A DNA stretch of 64,000 bases, taken from the NCBI RefSeq assembly GCF_000208865.1, contig NC_018387.1:1524350-1588349 (forward strand), read 5' to 3'. Under the pieces are notes generated by a model. It had not been told where the DNA came from, searched no databases, and was given only the letters and a program-made list of their open reading frames with translations. The DNA comes from Neospora caninum Liverpool (lineage: Eukaryota > Apicomplexa > Conoidasida > Eucoccidiorida > Sarcocystidae). The position numbers and the translations under genes are program-made. Positions 35,542 through 49,400 of the stretch are shown piece by piece (position 1 is the first letter of the stretch; each line of letters starts with the position of its first letter).

Positions 35542-38500
35542 CGAGGGAAGAGACAGGAGACAGACGGGGAACGGAGAGAAGACAACAAGAGCCGGGAAAG
35601 GGAAGAGGCGAGTGGGGGGACAGAACGTGGGAAAAGAGAGAGCGGGTGGGAAAAGAGAGAGTGACAGAGTGCGAAAAAAGGGAAAGTGAGAAGAACAGCG
35701 AACGCGGGAGACGCAGCAATCGAGGGAACTTTGGAAGTAGTCGCGTGTGTACGCAGAGGAAAAACGATGAGGGGAAGAAGAACGAGAAGTGAAAGCCAGG
35801 ATGAAGAAGAAGAGGAGTGAGAGGGGACGGAGGAAAACAGGCCTCGAGACTGACGGATCTGGAGACCGCGCGAGCGGGCTCGAAAACCCATTCACTAGAG
35901 GCGCCTTGAGTTCGGATCTGTGCCGTTGTGTGTCGACAGAAAGGGGAAACGACGAAGGAAAAAGAACAAGGAGAAAGGGAAGGAACGACTGAAAAGAAGG
36001 ACGGAAAAAGCAGAGCTGAAGAGCACGAAGGGAAAAGGAAGAAGGGAAACGATAATGGGAAGAGGACGAAGGGGAAAGGATGATGGGAAGAGGACGAAGG
36101 GAAGAGGAAGAAGGGACAAGTAAGAAGGGAAAAGGATGATGGGAAAAGGAAGAAGGGAAGAGGAGGAAGGGAAAGAAGAAGAAGCTGAGATCCTGGCTGT
36201 TTTTGCGAGACCGCTCGCCAGCTGCTTCCGCGTCGTTTCCGGGCGAAACGGCCATACACATGCAGGAAGGCGTGTCCTTCGTGCTGACGGACGCCAAAAC
36301 GGAAATTGAAAGTTAACGGGGGAGAAAGAAAGCTTTTCGAAAGAGGAAAGAAGAAGGATTTGCTTTGGATGGCAAAAGCGGCAGAACGGGCGACGCGACA
36401 ATCGACGCGAATTCGCGACCGCTCGATGCGGCGTCCTTGGCAGAGTTTTTCTTCTTCTCGCGACGAGAGAAACACTCGCTAAAAGGACACCCGACCTAGG
36501 GAGTCGAGAAGGAAATGTTATCGACGAAAAAATCTGAACAGAGAGGAAGGGGCAAAGAGAACGAGAGAACTATCAGCCACAAGACTGCGCTGTCGCCATC
36601 CGGCCTTGCTCCTTTTTCCTCTTTCGCGTGTGTCGGTTGACTCGGGACGGGGACAGGGAGAGGGAATGTTTTGCCTAGATGCGTGAAAATCGAGCGAGAA
36701 CGACAAAACTGGGAAAGAAAAGACGCCCGGAGGATTAAAGCGAAGAAAAAGAGCAATCGATTCACTGGAGCAGTGACCGAAACCGCTCACCACTTCCAGT
36801 TGCGCACATTCATGTGCACGAGGCGCGCGCGCGGCAGAAGAGCGTTCATGTGTTTCTCTTTTTTCGTCCTCCTCGTGCGCGAAACGGCAAGTTCCGTGTT
36901 CAGGCAGAAATGTCCTGCACAGACAACAGAAGAAACGACGGGGTGTACGAGAAAAAGAGGGGAAAACGGGAAAGGAAAGCGAGAGGCAAGTCGCCCGACA
37001 GAAAGTGTCGCGCCCTACCGTTCGAACAGGCGACGTCCTGCGTTCACCACGACTTTCTGAGGGAAAAAGAACTGGGATGCAGAAGAAGCCGAAGCACAAA
37101 GAACCTTGTTTCCACGCCTTTCCACTTTGCCTGTCTGAGAGCGCGCGTGAAAAGAGGGGCGACACAATGCGGCGAAGCTGAGGACGAAAGGTAACTGGCC
37201 CGGTCTCGACAGAGCTCCAGTGTTTTTTCTGTCGGTTCTTTCGCGAACAGAAAGCCAGCCGAAAAACACAGGAGAACCCGTTTGGCAGCTGGAACAGAAG
37301 TCTCAATCCTCTTCCTGTTCGCGCCTCTCTTTTGTCGCTGGACCTGGGCACCCGAATCCCCCGGCTCAGACGCTCACACAGAGAGAGCCTTCCGAGCGTC
37401 TCTCTCGGAGTTTTTTCTCCTCTGTGTGTGTTTCTGTGGAACGCGACTCCTGACGCCCTTTTGCTGGCCCCAGGTTGCTAGACGCCGAAACACGCTTACC
37501 AAGCAGGAAAGCCGAGAGAGAGGCAGAAACAATCGCGTCCGTTCAGCGCGATCTGCCGAAACGGGTGTTGTAGAGTGAAAGCCGACAACTGCCCCGAGGG
37601 AGAGGGAAGGGCTGGGTGATACCTAGGCCAAAAGCTGCATCCGACGAGGACAAAAGTTCTTCTTCGAGTTTCGTAGAGTAGCGTCGCACGGAGGGACGCC
37701 GCCGCTGTGCGAACTAGAGTCTTTCATCGTCGCTCAGCAGAACGGCAGCCCGTGGGTCAGGGCCCAGGAGCACAGAAAGGCAGCACTTTTTATCTCCAAG
37801 TGGAATGCACGCGACCAAAGCACAGCCGAACATCCCCCACCTTTAGGTACAGGAGAAAAGAAAAAAAACACACAGGCGTTTGCGGCGCGTGATCGGCCTC
37901 GGAAGCACCGGATGGCTCGACAAACGGCCTCGACAGAGATTCGTAAGTTGACGTCTTTACCCTCTGAGAGCCTGTCGCATCCTCAACGGAAGTCCCGTTT
38001 CTGAACTTCTCGGAGCGCGATTCGCAGGTTTGCCGAGATGGAGTTCGAGGTGATGTGTGTAACGGCCGTGCGGGGATGTTTGGATGCTTCCCTGGCGGGT
38101 ATTTCAGACCTGCAAGCTCCACTCTCCGACCCTTCCATGACTCGAAACGAACTGTGCGCTCAACAGAGGACTCACTCCAACTTAGTCTGAGTCCAGGTGG
38201 AAACCCGTACAAGAATGGATGATGCCCATCTGTGCATCGCGCGCCTCTTCGTGTCTCTATCTGCCGCGTGCATCCGCTTCTGGGGAAAAGCGACTGTCCA
38301 TTGCTCTCCACTATACATGTCGGCATTTGCGTCTTTGTGGAGACTCTTCACCGTCTGTTCTGCCGAAAGCAGCGACGGCCGCGACTCGAACTGCGCGATC
38401 TTCTTGCGCCCACAGAGACGGCTGGTTTCACCGGCCCTCGACACCGTTCATCCGAACAAACTCACGTCTCTGAAAGGGACTCCTGCATCGAACCGCGGCA

Positions 38501-40418
38501 TCGTGTGAGCTTTGCCAGGTGACACACACAACGAGGCTTTAAAGGCGCATGATTGTCTTCTTCTCGGGTGCCTTCCTGGCCTGTCGCCTTCCCACCCCCT
38601 CTTTCTTTTCTGTTTTTGCTGGCAACACGCAAATTTCGAGTCTGTTCCCTGAAGCCATTCTTGCGTCCAGCCTGGTTCTGTCTCTCGTCCGAGGCTGCCA
38701 GGTTCCTTCTCGCGGGTTGTCTGTCCCTGAGAGCGCGACTCTCGCTTCGTCGTCGTCGTCGTCCACTGACCTTCTTTCCCGTCGACTTCTTCCGTACACA
38801 CGCCTCCTCGTGCCTCGTCTTTTTTGCTGTTTCTGGCCGGAAGCCCTCGCTACGCCTACCGCAGCCTTCCTTGTTTTTCGCCTCGCCTTCGTACGAGAGA
38901 CATTTCCCTCCCTTCTGTGCACCGATTCTCTCTCCCTGTTCCCTTATTCTCCAAATCAGAAAGCAAAGCGAGAGACTGAAATCACAGAGGCAACGCGCCG
39001 GGGCCGCGTTTCTTCTTTTTGCTCTCTGCGACAAGACACGTTTTCCCCCGTTCTGATGGTGTGCGTTCAATGCTTCCTCCGATACGGCTGCTGAAAGAGG
39101 GGAAAATTTGCTTCTCATTTTTCATGCTTGGAAGCGCCCAAGTCGCAGCCGCTGAAAATCGGTTTCACTTTCTCTGCCGAGAGCGGTTTCGTTTTCCGGT
39201 TTTATTCTGTGATTTTTCTCTGCGCGTTCCCGGCGCCCGCTCCCTTTTCACGCTTTTCACACACACCAGCGCACGCAAACAACCCCCTGTCGCTCCTGTC
39301 TTCGGCCCTTCTTCCCTTTCTCTGTCAAATTTCCCAAATTTTTTCCCGCGGGCTTCGCCCTTCTGGTCTCTGCGTGACTGTCGCCTTATTGGATTCCTCC
39401 TCGTTTTTCAGCCTTATGTGGGGTACGGTTTTGGTCGTGGAGTGACAACACTTGGTGTTCTGGTTCGCCGCGCGTTGTCTTCTCCCGAGACTTCCTCGTC
39501 ACTGCGGAAATCGCATCCGTCACGCGCTCGTTTTTGCCTCTCTCCTCTCAGTTTTCTGTTTGCCGCCCACCGTCCTTTGTAATAACTTTGTCTCTTTCGG
39601 CGCTCCGTGGCCGTTGCCGCGTTTTCTGCCGGACTGCGCGACGGGACATTCACCCGACCTTGTCACAGGTTCTCTTCGCTCCTCACTCACTGGTTTCTCT
39701 CTACCTTCCAGACCCTGTCAGTCTTTTCTTCTTCACACCTTTCTTCTAATTACGCAGGTGAACGCGACGCTCTACTGAGGCGCTCGTCCCCTGAAGTCCC
39801 CGTGTGCGCGCGGCTGTCTTGTGATCCCTCCAACGTAAACACAGGGGAACGGTCTTCGCCCTGTCGTCTTTTCCTCTCTCTTTCCGCATAAGCTTCTCTT
39901 GGCGCTTTTTGTCGCTTTTCTCGAAGCCAGGAAGCGCTTTTTGTGAGGCTGTGGCGCACGTTTTCTCGCAAGAAGCGCGGGCTCGGGAGGCAAAACGTTT
40001 CTCTTTCGTCTCCCGTCGCGACCGAGAGACAGCTCGGAGTTCCCCGCCCGTTAAATAGAAGCGCTCTTTCTTGCCTGCGGGGGGGGGGGTTTGCTATTCA
40101 GCACTTGCAGGCTTTCAGTTGCTTTCGCCTCCGAGTCGTTTCTCGTAGCGTTCGCGAGATGTGACGCGTTTCATCCACTGGGAGGACGAACTCACGTGGA
40201 CAGGCAGCCTTCGTGCCGAATCAGCCCAAACTCGTTGCTCCCTCCCCATCGGAAAATCCGTCTTTTCGGTTCTTCTTTGTCCTCGCAGATCGTCGTCTTT
40301 CCTGGCGCCTCTCTTCCCTTGGCTGCGCCAGCTGACCACCCCTCTATTCCGGCCCTTCGGTCTTTCGTCTCCGTTTTTGTCTCCTTCTTCCGCGGGGTGT
40401 CCCCACTTGTCTCTGAAA
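35542..40418. other. divergent intergenic region between CRAL-TRIO-like and coiled-coil genes
   Basis: About 4.9 kb between two divergent start codons. 35542-36190 is strongly purine-rich on the plus strand (pyrimidine-rich leader of the minus gene), and 38540-40400 is pyrimidine-rich on the plus strand (leader of the coiled-coil gene). A G-homopolymer lies near 40080-40090. Between about 36500 and 38500 I see only short overlapping frames without motifs. Confidence 0.5.
35990..36185. repeat. imperfect purine-rich repeat tract
   Basis: Nearly pure purine on the plus strand, made of variants of gatgatgggaagaggacgaa. It reads as pyrimidine-rich leader on the minus strand, upstream of the start at 35541. 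Such homopurine tracts can form triplex DNA, but no function is shown. Confidence 0.75.
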
Positions 40419-43400
40419 ATGTCTCCACCGGGCTACGCGCCTCCAAAGGCCCCACCGTGGGCCTCGCAGGCCTCTGCCTCGCTGGTGGCGCCGAGAGTCT
40501 CCAGCGCGTTCGAGCGAGCAGAGGGCGACCCCGCGGCGAGGCCTCGGCCCGACAGGAGCCCCGACGAAGGTGACCAGTCGTCCTCGGGGAGTGGAGACGA
40601 AGAAGTGTCCTCAGGCTCTGCTCTCTTCTTGCTCTCTGCGATTCAGAAAGAGATCAATCGCCATCCTCTCATCGACTGTGGAAACAGCACGCCTCCCCTC
40701 ACTCCGCGGTCTCCTGGAGCTCTGCACGAAGAAACACACTCTTCGTCTTCCTCTTTTTCGACTTCGCCTCTGGTGTTTTCGTTTTCTTCCTCTCCTTGTT
40801 CAGTCGCCCCTCCCTACGCAGGCCTCGCGTCGTCTTTGCCTCTGACGTCTGCGCTGTCGCCTCCTCGCTCGGCCCTCAGCGCGTCTCTGCCCACCGCGCT
40901 CCTTCCAGCTCAGGCTCACCAGCTGGAGGCGGTTCCCGAGGAGACAGGCGAACGGCCAGAGAGCGCGGATTTCCTCTCTGTGCCGACCGAGCAAGCGGCC
41001 GATCAAGGCCAAGGACGACGGGGCTCGTCTCCGCCGCTTCCGTCTTTCCACGCTCTCGCACCGAGTCCAGATGCAGAGCGTCTTTTCCCGGAACGCGCGC
41101 GAGGGCCAGGGGCGCTGCCTGCGCAGCGCGTTTGCGAAGAGGAAGCGTGCGAAGAAGTCGGCGAGAAGGGTGTGCGTTTCCGCGCGAGAAACGAGCGGGA
41201 AACTCGCCACACGGACAGCCGCGAGGAGACAGAACGGCCCTTCGCCTTTGTCGCCGGAAGCAGTCTCCACCACTCCGACCTAGTCGCGAGCGCAGGCCCC
41301 GACGTGGAGAGCCGAGGCGGAAGGGAAGGCGGTCGCAACGCACAGAGCGAGACCGTGAAGGAAGACGGCGAGAAAACGCTGCTCCGGCTCCAAATTGCAC
41401 GACTGAGAGTCTCCCTTCAGACCACGGAAGCAGATCTCCAGAGGGTAAGTTTCGCGCGGCGAGAACCCACGCGCGTTGTCCGGCGCGGAGTGCTTCTTCG
41501 CTGGCAACGCGTCCCGCTTACTGAAGCAGGACTGCGCTTCCCGCAGCGCACACGTAGACTGAAGACCTCGACGAGAGGAAAAAGACAACCAAGCGACGGG
41601 AGGAAATGAGCGCGGGAAGGAAAAGGCGGCAGGAGCGGGAAAAGGCGGCAGGAGCGGGAAAAGGCGACGGCTTCGCACCAGAGAACACGCGTTTTTCGCA
41701 CTTTCTTCTCTTTCTCCTCGTCGAGATACAGACACTCTACTTTTTCGCGGCTCCAAATTCTCCCCTGCCTCAGAGACAACTCGATCGGGACCGTGGCGCC
41801 TCGCGTTGAGGCTCCATGGGCTGCTCTGACAGAGGAGTACTCCCCGACGTTTTCGGCGCGTTTTTGTTTCCTCAGGAAAGGGCCCAAAGGGCGGATCTCC
41901 AGAGAGAGCTCGACAGGAGCATGGCACTTCTGGCGGCGCGCGAAGTCCCGGCGCAGCTCGAAGCCGACGGCGTTCACTCTTCGCTGTCTTCTGCGCTTCT
42001 CCTTCAACGGCTCGAAGACAAGCAGAAGGACGCGTTCCTCAAAGCGAAGATCGCAGAAGCTGCGGAACTCGCCGCGGTTTTGCAGGCCCAGAAAGTCCAC
42101 ACGCGCGCAGAGACGGCGGCGCTCCAGGAAGAGCTCGACTTCGCCTACAGAAAAGTTGAAGAGGTAACAAGAGAGGCGCGCGCGTCTGTTCGAGGAAAAA
42201 CAAGGGGCGAGGAAGGAACGCTTTGAAGAGGAAAACAAGAGCCGGCGGACGCAGAGGTGTCGGCTTCGCTTGGAAAAAAAACGGGACAAAGGAGATTGTG
42301 ACGGGGGGGTTTGTGTCGTCGACTGTCTCTCCACCTCGCGCTGGGTGTTTCTCAGGCTGTCTCAAGCAGCTTCTCTCTCTTCTTCCGCAGGCTTCTGTCG
42401 TGCTGTCTAGGTTTCCGTTTTCGTTCTTTCCACCTTCGAGGCGCTGTCGCCTCCTCCTCGTTGCCTGTGGTGCCTTCCCCCCGAGTTCTCCCAGCCGTCC
42501 GTCCCTCGAGCCCCGGCCCAAAAGAAGAGGCGCACCGTCTCTCTCTCCGCGCGCGCGTTTCTTAGCACGTGGATGTCCCACCTCCTTCTCCTTCGCTGCT
42601 CTGTGTGTCTGCCTCAGTTGCACTGCATGTGCGTTTTGCGTTCTTTCTCGCCTCTCTCTTTCCCCTCTGGCCCACTGCCGTTTTCCCCCTTTCGCGTTTC
42701 TGTTTCCGCGTTTTTTTCTCTGCAGGTCGAGAGCGTGGCCGCGGCGTTTGAGCGGCGCGTCGCTCAGCTGGAGAAGGAACTCGCCTCGCTTCGGACGGCG
42801 TCAACCAGCTTGGAGAACAGGCTCGCCGAGGAAATCGCCTCGGCGGCTGCGCGCGAGGCCTCGCTTGCGACCGCGTTGTCTCTGCAGGAGAGACAGGTGA
42901 CGACTCTGGAGAGAGAGAAGGTGGAGCAGGCGAAGCGCCTGAGACACGAAGAAGAAAAGAGCGCTCTCCTCGCGCGAACCCAAGGCTCCGTCCGGGAACT
43001 GCAGGCCGAGCTGGACGAGGCCCGCCGGTCTCTGGCGAGTGTGGGGTGTCTCTCTTCCTTCTCGCTCCGCGTCTGTGGGGCCGAGAGAGAGCCAGGCGAC
43101 GAGGGCCAAGGTCGCCAAGACGACGGCCTTCTCGCGTACGATGGGCAAGATTTCCTGCTTCGCCTCGAGCGCGAGGAGTGGACGCAAGTCCGGCAGAGCC
43201 TCGAGAGCGAACTGCGGACCCTCGACGCAGGCCTCGCCGAAGAGAAGGTGGCGAGGCGGCAGACTATCGAGGCACTGGAGGCCGCCGAGAGGCAGCTGCT
43301 CGCGATGGAGGAGACACTGGGGCGGGGACAGGAGGCCGAGGAGAGGCGCGAGGCCGAGCGCGAGGCCGAGCGGCGCCAGGTGGAACGGTTTGAGGCGCAC

Positions 43401-46400
43401 GCCGCCGCGCAGTTCCACGCCGAGTGCGACCGACTGTGCGCGAGTTTCCGCGAGAAGGAGGCTGCGTGGGAGGCGGATCGCGCGCAGTTCGCGGCGGCTC
43501 TCAGCGAGAAGGACGCGGCGCTGCTGGCGGCGCACAGCCGGCTCGCAGAGAGTCATCTGATGCTGGAGACCCGCGAAAGCAGGTGCCAGCAGGAACGCGA
43601 AGTTCTGGCTGGCCGAGTCCGCGAGAAAGAAGAAGAAATTTACAGCCTGCGGGACGCGCTGCGGAGACAGGACGAAGCGGCGCGCGACAGAGGCGAAGCG
43701 TGGGAGCGAGAGCGAGAGAGAGACCGCGAGAACTTTGGAGTGCGCATGCAGGAGAGAGAGGAGGAAGTGCATGCGCTCCGCGAAGAGCTGAGTCGACGAG
43801 CAGAACGCGAACGGGAGAGGGAGGCCGAACACGCTCGTGAGAGGGAATCGCTCGAAGAGAGTCTAAGACAGCAGGCAGCAGACGTTCGCGGGCTCCGAGA
43901 GGAGCTGGAGAGGCGCGAGCGGTCCCTCGCGGAAGACCGCGCGTGGGAGACAGAGGGGCGAGCACGAGAGAAGAGAGGAGCAGCGGAGGTCCGGGAAGAG
44001 AACGGCGTGCTGCGTGCGCAACTGCGCGAGCAAGAGGAGGAAATCTGCGCTTTGAAGGAGACGCTGGGGGCCCGCGAAAGCGAGGTAGCCGTCGTCATTC
44101 AAAACCTCGAGGCGAAGCACGAGACGCTACAGACGCAGTACGCAGCCATCTCGTATCTCAATCGAGAACTGAGCCACCGTGTCGAAGAGCTTCTTCCGCT
44201 TCTTGCAGAGCGAGAGCGAGAGGGAGGGCGAGAGATGAGAAACGCTCAGGCAGAGCCTCGCGGCGAGGGAAACGGGCCGGAGACGGGAGACAGCGAGGCG
44301 GGAGCGAGAGGGAGACCGAGGGACTCGGTCGAGGAGGTCGGCGGAGATGGAGACCCGACGAAGAACGACGCAGAGCTGGAGGAAAGTTCGGGACCGAACG
44401 CAAGCGAGAGAAAGCGCGAAGGGAAGGGTGGGTTCTCTGGGCCGTGGCCTTCTCTCTTGTCTTCTTCTTTTTCGTCGACTTCTCTCGCTGTGTCACGCGA
44501 CATCTCCCCGGACCTTCTGGCTGTGTCTGCCTCAGCTCCTCCATCATCCGCCCCGGGCATTCCGGACCAGCCACGAGGAGACACCAGGCTGCGCGCGTCT
44601 TTCTCCCGAAGCGAAAAGCCTTCTTCTTCTTCGCGCTTGGACGTCTGCCGGCAGAGGGCGCGGGCGCTGCTGGACGCGTCGAGTTTGACGAGTTCGTGGG
44701 ACTCGGAGAGGCGCGAGGGCGAGCGCGCGTTTGCTCTCGACAGTGGCCGAGGCTTCGCGCTGTCTCGGAGCGACGACGAGTTTGCGTTGTCCACCTCGTG
44801 CGTTTCTGACAAGCAAAAGGCGCTGGACCTCTTCACGCATCTGGAGCGGGAGATTTGGCGGTCGCGGAAGGTCGGACCGCCTTCTTCCTCTTCTTCCTTC
44901 CCGGCGTCTTCCCATCGCCAGGTGACGCCCCAGCCGTGGTTTTCGCTCTCGGGAACGCGGGACGCTGGAGCCCTCCCGCGTGCAGAACGCGGCGAAGGTG
45001 GTCCGAACGCGCACGACCTCGGCTCGTCGAGGGCGATCCTCGGCTGGGCGCTGGCAGAGCTCCGGGCACTCCTCGAGCAGCGCGGAGACATCGAAAGCAA
45101 AGTCGAGGGCCGAGAAGAGGAAGAGGGAAACGAAGTCGAGGAAGAAGCGCCGACAGAAGGGGAGACAGTGGAGATCAGCCGAGGGACAAAGCAGGGAGGT
45201 GCGAGGGGCGAGGGAGAGGAGACTGGCCTTTGCCCGGCTGGTGAGACGCAAAGGGTGTTGAGCGGGGCGCGCCTGCGCGCGGAGCTGGGCAGTGTGCGGG
45301 CGCAGCTGGAGCGCGCAGAAACAGCGAAGGAAGAGAAAGAACGCGAAGTGCGTCTTCTTCTCTCCCAGCTGCGTCGGGCGGCTGCGGCGTTCTCCAACTC
45401 GCGTGCCGCGCCTGAGGATCCGGCTCTGCCCCCGCCTCTCCCGACAACTGACGGCTTCTGTCAGACGAAGAAAGTCGTGAAAGACTCCTTCCTCTCGCGC
45501 CCCGTTCGCGAGGCTGCACTTGAACCGCCTCAGGTCGTGGCGAAAATGGAACAAGGCTCTCAGACTGAAGAAAACGAAGAGGGAGAAAAAGAGAAGGCGA
45601 AAGGAGAAGATACAAGCAGAGTAGAGAGAGGAGATCGACCACCTTTGAAAAGTGCAGAAAAAGGGAGGACTGAGGGCGTCTCAGCGCGTTCAGTGAGTTT
45701 GCAGACTGAGGGCGTCGTCTCAGCGCGTTCAGTGGGTCTGCAGACTGACGACAATTGGCTGTCTGGTTTCTCTGTCGTTTTGGCTCCACACTCGTCCCTT
45801 CCTGCACGTCCGCCGCCTCTCGCGGTTGCGGCCTGCGGAGCCCAGGCGAACCTGTGCGATCTTCAGGCAGCGTGGGAGGCGGGAGAGTTGCTTGCAAGGG
45901 GCGCCCGAGGGGAACCTTGGGGCGGAGTCAGCCAGGCGGTCGTGCGAAAGCACGCAGAGATGCAAACAGAGACTCCAGACGAGGCGCCGTGCCTCCACTG
46001 CGCCGCCTCGCCCTCCGCCTCGCCTTCGCTCGCGCGGACCCTCGTGCGGCACGTGAAGATCCAGTGCAGCCTCCGAGGCCGCGAAGAGCGGCCAGGGAAG
46101 AGAGAGGCCGAGAGCGAAGAGGCGCGAGAGGGCGAGCGCGAGAAGCGGCGAGACGGCAGAGCCAGGCGAGGAAAGGAGACACAGGCCGCAGAAAGCGAAG
46201 ACGCGACCACTGAGCCTGGCGACTCCGACTGGGGGGAGAGAGACGACGAACGGAGACACACGGGAGACAGCGACAGCGGAGACAGGGACAGCGACAGCGG
46301 AGACAGTGTGGGGTCTGGAGTGTGTCGGAGCCTGTCTTCGCCGAGTCGGTTGGAAGGGCGGGAGGCGTCTCTCTTCTCGCGCGAAGCTTCAGAAGGGACT

Positions 46401-49400
46401 CGGCTCGGAGGGGAAGCAGACAGGAAGCACGGTGAGTGGAGCCGCGAGGGCGATCGCGTCGGCGCGTCTCGAGCGGCAAGACGCGAGAGGCGACACCTGC
46501 AGGCTGGCGTCGCCTCGGAGCGCGTGAAACCGGGAAAAGAGGAAGGCCCGAGCCGAAGAAGCGTGCATAGAGCGAGAGAGACACTGGGACGAGACACAAG
46601 AAAGACGCTCCAGTGGGGAGAAGGGGCGTGGAGAGGAGACTCTCACGGGAGACCCAGAGACAGAAGAGAACGCGGATCGGAGAGCAAGAGAGAAACAGGG
46701 AAGGATCCAAGAACAGGAGGGCGCAAAAGAGAACGGGAGGGCGACAGAGGCAGAGGGACGCGTATCGCGAGCTCTGACACAGACGATTTGCTCCCAAGTG
46801 ACAGGCGAGAAGGCTACAGATGGAAGGAGGGAGGCCACGCGGTAAAAGCAAGACGCAGTTCTCGGTCCCTGGCGCGATCCTCTCGACGGTCGAGCAGCCG
46901 ACGGCGCGCCGACTCTTCGCGTCAGGAGAGACGAGGGACAGATGGAGACGGGCGACGCAGGGGCCACTCGTGGTCAGAGAGCTCGTTCTCGGGTGAGTGT
47001 CCGAGGTCTCGTTATTTTTCTGAGAGGCGGCCGCGCGAGGCTTCCAGAAGACGCCATGAACGGCGGCCAGCCTCGTCTTCGTCGCCCTGTCGACACGCGA
47101 GAAACCCCCGTTCTTCTCGTCTCCGATCCCAGACACACAGCAACTCCTCTCGCTCCACTTTTCCCCCCTCTTCTTCCTTTTCTTCTTCCTCGTCCTTTTC
47201 TTCCTCTTCTTGTTCTCCGCGGCCTCGAGTGGGTGCGAGAGAAAGCGTTGAGGCTCTGGTCGAGTTGCTGAAGGAGGTGGACGGCGTTCGCGGGCCCGGC
47301 GACTCTGTGTCGCGGCGTCCGCCTCGCGCCCGCAAGCTGCGCCCCGCGCCGGCGTCGAGAAACGAGCACAGGAGCCGCGGGGCGAGGCGGCGAGGCAGGG
47401 GCGAGGAGAAGCGGAGCCGCGTCGAGGCCGCCCTGTCTCTCCGTCTCGCGGCCTCAGGGGACAGCTCGCGAAGCGCAGACTCCAGAGAGAGACGGGGGAC
47501 GAGGCAGAGGCGGTGGACGGAGGCAGGTGAAGACGCACGCCTGTCTCTGCTCGTGGGCAGAGCGCAGAACGGACTGGACGCCTTTCGGGGGAAGCGGCGC
47601 GACACGCGCATCGCAGAAAGGAGGCGAGACAGTGGCGCGAGAAGAGAGAAGGCGCTGTTCTGGATCGCGGAAGGCAGTGAGATCGACGTGGGTTCTGGCC
47701 AACGACGCAGGACCGGCAACAAACTCTGGAAGCGGGAAGCTGCGGGGGAAGTCGGCCCGCGGGCGGAACGTGCGGTGTACCTACACCGCAACCTGGCGCG
47801 GGTAGCCCCGGATTCCTGTTTTTCGGAGACGGAGGCGAGACTCCCGCGGCGCGCTCGCGTCTCAGCCACGCCGCAGGTGCTCTTCCGCGCCGAAGTTTTG
47901 TCGACAGCCTCTCCGTTCTCTGCTGCCGGGGCGAGAAGCCCTCGCTCTCTCCTCTGTTCTTCTTGCGGCGGCGGGGCGTTCGTCTTGGGTGGAAATGACC
48001 GAGAGCTCGCTGCTGAACTCGCCGCCGACACACAGGCGACTTCTTCGTCTTCCCGGTCGTTCGATCCTTCATCGGGTCCTTCGTCTTGTTTCCTTTCTTC
48101 TCGCTCTTTCGGCGATGAACGGGTTTCTGCCTGCTCAGTGGCGGGAGAGAGGCCGCATGGGCCACGCAGATGTCGCAGCGAGAACCCTGCGCGGTGTTCG
48201 CGTTTTTTCTGCGCGAGGGCCGGCGAAGGCGCGACTGGAGGAAGGTCGTCCCTCGTTCTCACGGCACGTCCCCACCAAGCGTCGGGAGTTCAACCGCGTG
48301 ACTGGGGGGGAGCTCAAAAAATCGTTTTCTTCTCCCCGTGCTCTGTGTGCTCCACAGCTGCGTCCTCGCCGCTGATGCCCGGCGCTGGCGCCATCCAGAA
48401 AACGAGCCAAAATGACAGGGGCTCTTCCTCTGTCTCTTCTTCCTCCTGTTCGTCCTCCTGTTCTTCCTCTTGTTCTTCCTCCTGTTCGTGTTCCTCTTCT
48501 TCCTCTTCGGGGAAAAGGGGGAATCTTGCTAGGTTGGAAGAGCACGAGAGGAGGGATGACGCCACTGGCGCGCCTGGGAGAGACGGCGGAGAGCGCGAGG
48601 TAGAGAGAGGAGAGGATGAGAAGGAAGGACGAAGAGAGGACGAGAAGAAGGTCGCGATGGAAGTGGAGGCGTTGAGGCACCAACTGAAGTGCCAGGAGAT
48701 CTCGCTTCTTCTGTTCGAGGAAGAGAAGAAGGAGGAGATGGAGAGAGAGGAGAGAAAGAGACGCGAGCTCGAGGCGAAGATGCGCGAGCAAGGGAAGGAG
48801 CTCGAGCGCACAAGACAAGAAGTCTCTGAGAAAGAAGAGAGAGAAAAGATCTTGCAGCAGCGCCTGCAGGAGGCACGGGACCTCCTCGACCGCCTGGCCA
48901 AACTTCGAGGCAGACAAACCGAGCAGGAGGATCGCAGGGACGGAGAACAAGCGAGAGAGCAAAAGAGCGACGGAGACCCGGAGGATGGAAAAGAGCGACG
49001 CAGTGGAGCGCTCTTCCAAGAAGACGGGGAAGAAGGGGCGGAGGCAGTGGAGGCCAGGGAGACACCGCGAGAAGCGGATCGAGAGGCTCAGACGGAGAGG
49101 CGCCTTTCTCTGTGCCCAAAGTGCATGCGAGAAGAACATGGCGGGCATGCGGAGGGCGGCGAGGCAGGAAGCTCCCAGCAAGGAGAGGAAGGGAGACGAG
49201 AGAGAGAAGCCAGGACGCGGAAACTCGAAGACGAGTTGCTGTTTCAGAAAGCACTTCTCGCAGAGAGCGAAGAACGCCGGCGCTCCCTCGAGGCGGAGTT
49301 GGTTGCGGCTTCGACTGAGCACCAGGTAAACGCAGACGGAGAACATGAACGAGGAAAAGATGAGACACAAGGAGGATGAACAGGAAGAACAACGGAAGAT

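Noticed and set aside
42726..49325. Idea that the RS-like Ser/Arg segment makes this an SR splicing factor
   Set aside because: There is no RNA-recognition motif, and the segment is embedded in a long coiled-coil scaffold. Arg/Ser richness here fits low-complexity expansion.
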